A stretch of DNA of 64,000 nucleotides from positions 1,984,001 to 2,048,000 of the forward strand of contig NZ_CP014766.1 of the NCBI RefSeq assembly GCF_001611675.1. Reading direction: 5' to 3'. The stretch's first letter is position 1; every line of letters starts with the position of its first letter. This DNA is from Pontibacter akesuensis (lineage in GTDB: Bacteria > Bacteroidota > Bacteroidia > Cytophagales > Hymenobacteraceae). Position numbers and translations under genes: made by a program. Below are positions 61,747 to 64,000 of this stretch, one piece after another. The notes under the pieces were generated by a model. It worked only from the letters and a program-made list of their open reading frames with translations, ran no database searches and was not told the DNA's origin.

Positions 61747-63297
61747 ATGGAGAACAACTACGCCGTACAGGCCGAGGCAATGAGCACAGCCGAATTACAG
61801 GCCGTTGTACAGGAGCATGGCGCCTATGCGCGCGAGGCTGTTTGGGCCGCTATGGCAGAACTGGAGAAGCGGGGAGAGGAGATACCTGTTAAGGAGGGCT
61901 TTGAGCAGCCACAGCCGGAAACGTGGGGCCAGAAGGGGCGAAACTTTCTGCAGCTGTTCGTGCCGCAGCAAGACTACTTCGTTACACCCATCCTGCTCAA
62001 TCTAAACCTGCTGGTGTTTCTTATAGGTACTGCTCTTGGCTTGCATGTGCTTGATCCGGATGCCGGGCGCCTGGTGGAACTGGGTGCGAACTTTGGACCA
62101 TACACCTTAACAGGAGAGCCTTGGCGCCTGCTGACAAGCACGTTTCTGCACGGCGGCATCCTGCACTTGCTGCTAAACATGATGGCGCTGGTAAACATAG
62201 GAGCTCAGCTGGAAATGCTGGTGGGGCGGGTGCAGTTTATGTTGGCTTACCTCCTCTGTGGCCTTGCCGGCAGTGTGGCTAGTCTTTGGTGGGTGAGCCC
62301 GGAAATAACAGTGGCTGTAGGGGCTTCGGGCGCTATATTCGGTCTGTTCGGAATGCTACTGATGCTGCTGCTGCTGGAGCGCGAGCTTGACTGGAAAAAC
62401 AAGCGTGCCATGCTTGCGAACATGGCGGTGGTGATTGGTATTAACCTGGCCTACGGCATGCGCGATGGTATAGACAATGCCGCGCACGTTGGTGGCCTGG
62501 TGGCAGGCATGGTGTATGGCGCACTATTGTTATTGCGCTCGGGCCGCTACATCACCCAGAACTATGGTGCTGTGGGCAATGCAATAACAATGGTGGCAGG
62601 TATGCTTGTGCTTTTTGTGTGGTTTTACATGATTCCCTTTACCGGCACGGTACGCTTTGTATACACGCTGGAGCAGATAGGCAAACACGAGGAGAAGGCG
62701 ATGGAAGCTATGTTTCTGATGGAGAAGGCAGGTGAAAACGCGAAGGCGGATGAAATGGTGCCGATTCTGGAACATGGTATTGTGCTGTGGGAGGAAAGCG
62801 AGACCCTGCTGGAGCAAATAGAGGATGCACCGGAAGGTGAGGAGGCCCGCGTTGCCACGCTGCTGGACTACGTGCGCCTGCGCAAGATGTCTTACCAGAT
62901 GCTGCGCGACGACCTGCAGGAAGGCCGCCCGCTGTTGCACCAGAAGCAGCAGCAGATGCTGGGTGCCATCAACCAATACGTGGCGCAGCTGCAGAAAGGT
63001 GATTTCTCGGAGGTAGCCACTCGGAGCGGTTTGGAAGAACTTCCGCCGGAACTGAATATGAAGGGCAGCAACGGGGCACCACTAGACGCAGCAGTCCTGG
63101 ATGCGATTGAAGCGCCTCTTTTTGTGCTGGATGGCGTGGAACTCGGAACTGCTCCTAAATTGGAGCCAATGCAGGAGGTTACAGACTTGTCGCCTGAAAT
63201 GATACAGGAAATTACTGTACTGCAGGGAGCGGAAGCAGTGGCAATTTATGGCGCGAAGGCAGCGGGAGGAGTTATTCTGATTACCACCAAAAAATAG
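61747..63297 (+). CDS. Rhomboid protease fused to a TonB-receptor plug-like tail
   Basis: I start at 61747 (MENNYAVQAEAMSTAEL); the longer frame from 61603 overlaps the divergent FGase gene and reads as non-coding. The 516-residue product has a helical soluble N-terminus (1-70) and a rhomboid core (about 78-300). The core carries PWRLLTSTFLHGG (Trp126, Arg127), HxxxxHxxxN (His135, His140, Asn144), GASGAIFG (catalytic Ser194) and NAAHVGG (His247). A helical segment (300-440) follows. Residues 457-516 read PLFVLDGVELG, LSPEMIQEITVLQGAEAVAI and YGAKAAGGVILITTKK, which is the plug signature of SusC-type receptors (vDGv..., P..I.si.VLK...a.aiYG..aanGvi.ITTKk). The fusion is unusual. Confidence 0.9.
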   Translation: MENNYAVQAEAMSTAELQAVVQEHGAYAREAVWAAMAELEKRGEEIPVKEGFEQPQPETWGQKGRNFLQLFVPQQDYFVTPILLNLNLLVFLIGTALGLHVLDPDAGRLVELGANFGPYTLTGEPWRLLTSTFLHGGILHLLLNMMALVNIGAQLEMLVGRVQFMLAYLLCGLAGSVASLWWVSPEITVAVGASGAIFGLFGMLLMLLLLERELDWKNKRAMLANMAVVIGINLAYGMRDGIDNAAHVGGLVAGMVYGALLLLRSGRYITQNYGAVGNAITMVAGMLVLFVWFYMIPFTGTVRFVYTLEQIGKHEEKAMEAMFLMEKAGENAKADEMVPILEHGIVLWEESETLLEQIEDAPEGEEARVATLLDYVRLRKMSYQMLRDDLQEGRPLLHQKQQQMLGAINQYVAQLQKGDFSEVATRSGLEELPPELNMKGSNGAPLDAAVLDAIEAPLFVLDGVELGTAPKLEPMQEVTDLSPEMIQEITVLQGAEAVAIYGAKAAGGVILITTKK

Positions 63298-63443
63298 GTT
63301 CGGCCTGCAGGCATGCAACAGGCAGTGCGGTTCAGGGTGCTTTTAATATGTCTAAACATTTGTTGTATATAAGAATAACAATTTTGTAACTTGGTTAGAG
63401 CTAAAGCAGTATAGCTATCCTATAATATTAAGAACGGTAGCCT

Positions 63444-63617
63444 ATGTCTAAACTCTACAAACCAACAGCAATTGCCTTAGGAGTACTTGTGCTGGCTGTG
63501 CTAATGCATTGCCTTCGGGAGCAGGCTATATGCCACCCGGTGCAACTGCTGGCTCCCGTACTGCTTTTTGCCATAGGCATTGTGCTAAGCAAACTTCTAA
63601 AGCCGGTGCTGGAGTAA
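63444..63617 (+). CDS. Small two-span membrane protein
   Basis: A 57-residue frame encodes two hydrophobic helices (about residues 8-22 and 34-50) joined by a short loop with His and Cys residues (HCLREQAICHP). It has basic ends and composition like its neighbours. No homolog is recognised. It lies 37 bp before a zinc-ribbon protein gene. Confidence 0.5.
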   Translation: MSKLYKPTAIALGVLVLAVLMHCLREQAICHPVQLLAPVLLFAIGIVLSKLLKPVLE

Positions 63618-63653
63618 ACTGCTGTTGCGCCATAGCCTCCCATTCTTATCGCC

Positions 63654-63854
63654 ATGGCTGATTCGGAAATCCCCAAAACTAAAATTTGCCCTAATTGCGG
63701 TGCTGAAGTGCCGCTTAGAGAAAAGCAGTGCCCAGTGTGTGGCCAGCTGCTTGCCACCAGCAACTTTAAGTGGCTGAAGGATCTGGGCCCCCTCGAGATC
63801 TTCCTGCTCATACTGGGCAGCATCATGCTGGCCATCGGCTTTGTGGCACTGTAG
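63654..63854 (+). CDS. Small zinc-ribbon membrane protein
   Basis: The 66-residue product has a four-Cys zinc ribbon, CPNCG and CPVCG (residues 12-30), followed by one transmembrane helix at the C-terminus (IFLLILGSIMLAIGFVAL). It would be tail-anchored, with the ribbon facing the cytosol. Function is unknown. It may be co-transcribed with the small membrane protein before it. Confidence 0.8.
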   Translation: MADSEIPKTKICPNCGAEVPLREKQCPVCGQLLATSNFKWLKDLGPLEIFLLILGSIMLAIGFVAL

Positions 63855-63924
63855 TGGCGTAGAAGGCAAGCCTGTCATCCAGATAAAGATTTCCGAAGCA
63901 CCTCCACTTGTTGCGCAACCACAC

Positions 63925-64000
63925 ATGACCGATACAACTGCCGCACCTACCGTAACCTTGCGCAAGGCTTTACTTTACAAGATGAGAACGCTGTGCCAGC
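63925..64000 (+). CDS. Start of an unidentified gene, cut by the window end
   Basis: An ATG at 63925 opens a frame that runs to the window edge (25 codons: MTDTTAAPTVTLRKALLYKM, then RTLCQ). Too little is visible to name it. The absence of a stop codon and the space before it suggest a real gene that continues beyond 64000. Confidence 0.4.
   Translation, partial: MTDTTAAPTVTLRKALLYKMRTLCQ

Noticed and set aside
1..64000. tRNA, rRNA, CRISPR array, prophage or insertion sequence
   Set aside because: I looked through the gaps for cloverleaf ends, direct-repeat arrays and transposase or integrase frames and found none.

Overview
The window looks like the chromosome of a Bacteroidota bacterium of the order Cytophagales, most probably Hymenobacteraceae (Pontibacter-like). 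The reasons are a PorP/SprF gene beside a GldK-like lipoprotein (type IX secretion and gliding parts), malate:quinone oxidoreductase, DUF4175, DUF2490, DUF3857 and QEGLA-motif proteins, TonB-dependent-receptor sequence motifs, TAnnTTTG-type promoter elements instead of sigma70 boxes, and dispersed repeats of the kind seen in this phylum. The placement is inference from protein families; there is no rRNA or tRNA gene to confirm it. Most of the window is ordinary housekeeping chromosome with no prophage, insertion sequence, integron or CRISPR array.

Layout. 0-7 kb: a DUF4382 lipoprotein, a giant AsmA-like protein, the PorP/SprF and GldK-like pair, and a DUF4265 protein. 7-11.6 kb: mqo, a ComF-like phosphoribosyltransferase, an AhpD-like protein and exonuclease III. 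11.7-20.4 kb: a mostly co-directional run with DUF4175, an RsbW-like ATPase, ybeY, mnmG, a methyltransferase and an Ig-like lipoprotein. A near-perfect parS site lies just before mnmG. 20.4-31.3 kb: two paralogous CPA2 antiporters, glyS and a PiT-like membrane protein, separated by unusually long gene-free stretches. These contain perfect DnaA boxes at 20628, 25232, 30794 and 30853, and an AT-rich block at 30541-30660. With parS nearby, this part of the window is a good candidate for the replication origin region.

31.3-38 kb: an RND/MMPL exporter overlapping ileS, then lspA. 38-50.4 kb: a HAD hydrolase, a DppDF-type double ATPase, a repeat-rich gap, rnr, a polyprenyl diphosphate synthase, a rhomboid protease, a fasciclin protein, an SLC13 permease and a DUF2490 protein. 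50.4-57 kb: an ABC exporter, a DUF3857-transglutaminase protein, a MORN-TonB protein and small secreted or membrane proteins.

57-64 kb holds the most unusual content. A probable small RNA is transcribed leftward. A minus-strand cluster encodes an N-formylglutamate amidohydrolase-like protein, a QEGLA-motif (DUF1704) metallohydrolase and a GshB-like ATP-grasp ligase; it may form a small peptide or amide pathway. Next to it is a rhomboid protease carrying what reads as a TonB-receptor (SusC-type) plug motif at its C-terminus.

Across the whole window the heptamer AAGTATA/TATACTT is strongly over-represented, inside genes and between them: 17 copies counted by eye in the first 10 kb against about one expected.
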